From Gammaproteobacteria bacterium (GTDB lineage: Bacteria > Pseudomonadota > Gammaproteobacteria > Arenicellales > Poriferihabitantaceae), in assembly GCA_030432755.1 (NCBI GenBank), contig JAUILZ010000034.1, forward strand, positions 1 to 33,870: DNA of 33,870 bases, given 5' to 3'. Positions 33,215-33,870 of this stretch are shown in pieces; positions within the stretch are counted from its first letter, which is position 1; every line of letters starts with the position of its first letter. A program made the position numbers and the translations under genes. The notes below the pieces were generated by a model. That model was not told the origin of the DNA. It saw only the letters and a program-made list of their open reading frames with translations, and did not search any database.

Positions 33215-33430
33215 TCAGTAAACGGGAGATACCAGCAAACGTACCAGGCAGTTGTCTGACTTGTTGTCACTTTCAACAATGTCGATCTGGCGAACGAATA
33301 CACGTTTACCATCCAGTTCGATCTGGGTATGGATCAACCAACTGGGATTGTCGTCACTACCGTTCAATTCCACCAGATGTATTTCGTCATCGAAACCCGG
33401 CCCACATCTTGAAGACTTAACACTTTGCAT
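33215..33430 (-). CDS. 71-residue hypothetical protein coupled to the methyltransferase
   Basis: A small soluble-looking protein, unrecognised. It begins at ATG 33428-33430 with GAAGGT close upstream and ends in TGA one base before the methyltransferase ATG. The sequence is beta-like and acidic (FDDEIHLVELNGSDD, WLIHTQIELDGKRVFVRQID, LVRLLVSPVY) with no signal or membrane segment. The frame continues upstream for 53 codons without a ribosome site or domain; I use the internal start. Tight coupling and same strand suggest a shared mRNA. It is less GC-rich than the neighbouring methyltransferase, like the DNA to its right. Confidence 0.5.
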   Translation of the reverse strand: MQSVKSSRCGPGFDDEIHLVELNGSDDNPSWLIHTQIELDGKRVFVRQIDIVESDNKSDNCLVRLLVSPVY

Positions 33431-33744
33431 ACCTTCACCCTTGCGATCGCTTCCCTGACGAGGAATGAGGCAAGAACCATGCCATATCATATTTTCAAGG
33501 TGATTGCGTGATGTCCGAGTATTTTTCTCAATGCAATACCAATATTGAGCACCCGACGTATCCAGATTCTCCGAAAACCAGGAATTCACTAACAGAAATT
33601 GTCATCCCGCTGCCAATATTGGTCGAAGGGCCAAACGCACAATCCCACCGGCCCTGGCCATGTAGCCCCCACGTTCGGCTTCGAAGATGTAGTTGGTGTA
33701 CGTTTTAGTTGGGCAGTATGAAGTCAACCGTCCACTAGAGCGGG
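33431..33744. other. AT-richer gap before the insertion sequence
   Basis: A 314-bp stretch of lower GC than the rest. Short open frames on both strands have no ribosome site or recognisable domain. CCAATATTGG is a perfect 10-bp palindrome at about 33613. An inverted repeat GTCAAC..TCCAC / GTGGA-GTTGAC (33723-33754) runs into the left end of the insertion sequence. Probably the promoter of the minus-strand pair plus old mobile-element flank. Confidence 0.4.
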
Positions 33745-33870
33745 TGGAGTTGACCCGGTTCTGTGGACACTTACACTCTACGGAGGAGGTATCCACTATG
33801 CCAAAGTCACGCAACCCCTACCCACTAGAATTTCGCCAGCAGATTGTCGAACTGGTCCGAGCGGGCAGGA
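33745..33870 (+). mobile_element. IS3-family insertion sequence, left end (cut by window edge)
   Basis: TGGAGTTGACCCGGTTCTG then TGGACAC resembles the terminal repeat of IS150/IS3-group elements (TG start, TGACCC, TTTTGTGGACA). It is followed after about 50 bp by GGAGGAGGT and a transposase OrfA start. The right end and target duplication are outside the window. Confidence 0.65.
33798..33870 (+). CDS. IS3-family transposase OrfA, 5' fragment
   Basis: Twenty-four codons are visible from ATG 33798, after the very strong ribosome site GGAGGAGGT (33782-33790). The peptide MPKSRNPYPLEFRQQIVELV begins the helix-turn-helix DNA-binding domain common to IS3 OrfA proteins (PxEFRxxIVxLVRxG). OrfA normally shifts frame into OrfB to make the active transposase. 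The gene runs off the right edge, so integrity cannot be judged. Confidence 0.8.
   Translation, partial: MPKSRNPYPLEFRQQIVELVRAGR

Noticed and set aside
33602..33814. 70-codon minus-strand frame at the IS boundary
   Set aside because: It crosses the IS left end and the OrfA ribosome site; no recognisable family. It could be a broken remnant but nothing supports that.

Overview
The window is 33.9 kb of GC-rich DNA with densely packed genes. It most resembles the chromosome of a free-living, probably marine or saline, gammaproteobacterium. This rests on a cytochrome c5 homologue, Lol-type lipoproteins, Tat and Sec exported binding proteins, CRP-type TGTGA-N6-TCACA sites and a wealth of ABC importers. 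The taxonomic placement is inferred, not shown by a marker gene. No rRNA, tRNA or CRISPR array was seen.

Layout. Bases 1-1396 (minus strand): the 5' end of an isopropylmalate/isocitrate dehydrogenase family gene, a crotonase-fold protein of the ECHDC3 type lacking both classical catalytic glutamates, and a cytochrome c5. Bases 1577-6423 (minus): a complete five-gene HAAT (branched-chain amino acid/amide type) ABC importer, ordered binding protein, LivH, LivM, LivG, LivF, with a strong hairpin after the binding-protein gene. It diverges, across a 394-bp AT-richer control region rich in dyads, from an Amt-type ammonium channel (6818-8179). The channel gene is followed by a 63-residue single-pass membrane protein and an intrinsic terminator. 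Bases 8536-11992 (plus): an Opp/Dpp peptide importer with a fused OppD-OppF ATPase but no binding protein. A patch of REP-like hairpins separates it from a convergent MFS transporter-aldo/keto reductase pair (12187-14219, minus). A secreted parallel beta-helix protein preceded by a CRP-like site follows (14395-15639).

Bases 15658-19141 (minus): a PhnD-C-E-E phosphonate-type ABC importer with no phosphonate-degrading genes beside it, and again a strong hairpin after the binding-protein gene. It diverges from a histidine phosphatase and two small lipoproteins (19318-20779). Next come a basic membrane protein of unknown function (21084-21779, minus) and a P2-type Ca2+-like ATPase (22039-24651, plus). 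Bases 24659-29484 (minus) hold a three-gene Gld-like ABC system: ATPase, fused GldF-GldG, and a DUF4340 protein. The right end carries a small secreted protein behind a perfect CRP-type palindrome, a GlcG/HbpS-like protein, a glutamate dehydrogenase, a phosphoethanolamine N-methyltransferase-like enzyme coupled to a 71-residue ORF, and the left end of an IS3-family insertion sequence.

How it fits together. Much of the window concerns import of nitrogenous and phosphorus compounds: amino acids/amides, ammonium, peptides and phosphonate-type compounds. Glutamate dehydrogenase can join or release ammonium. No single new defence or biosynthetic island is evident. The least understood parts are the Amt/63-residue pair with its dyad-rich control region, the Gld-like ABC system, the basic membrane protein, the paired lipoproteins and the methyltransferase with its coupled small ORF.
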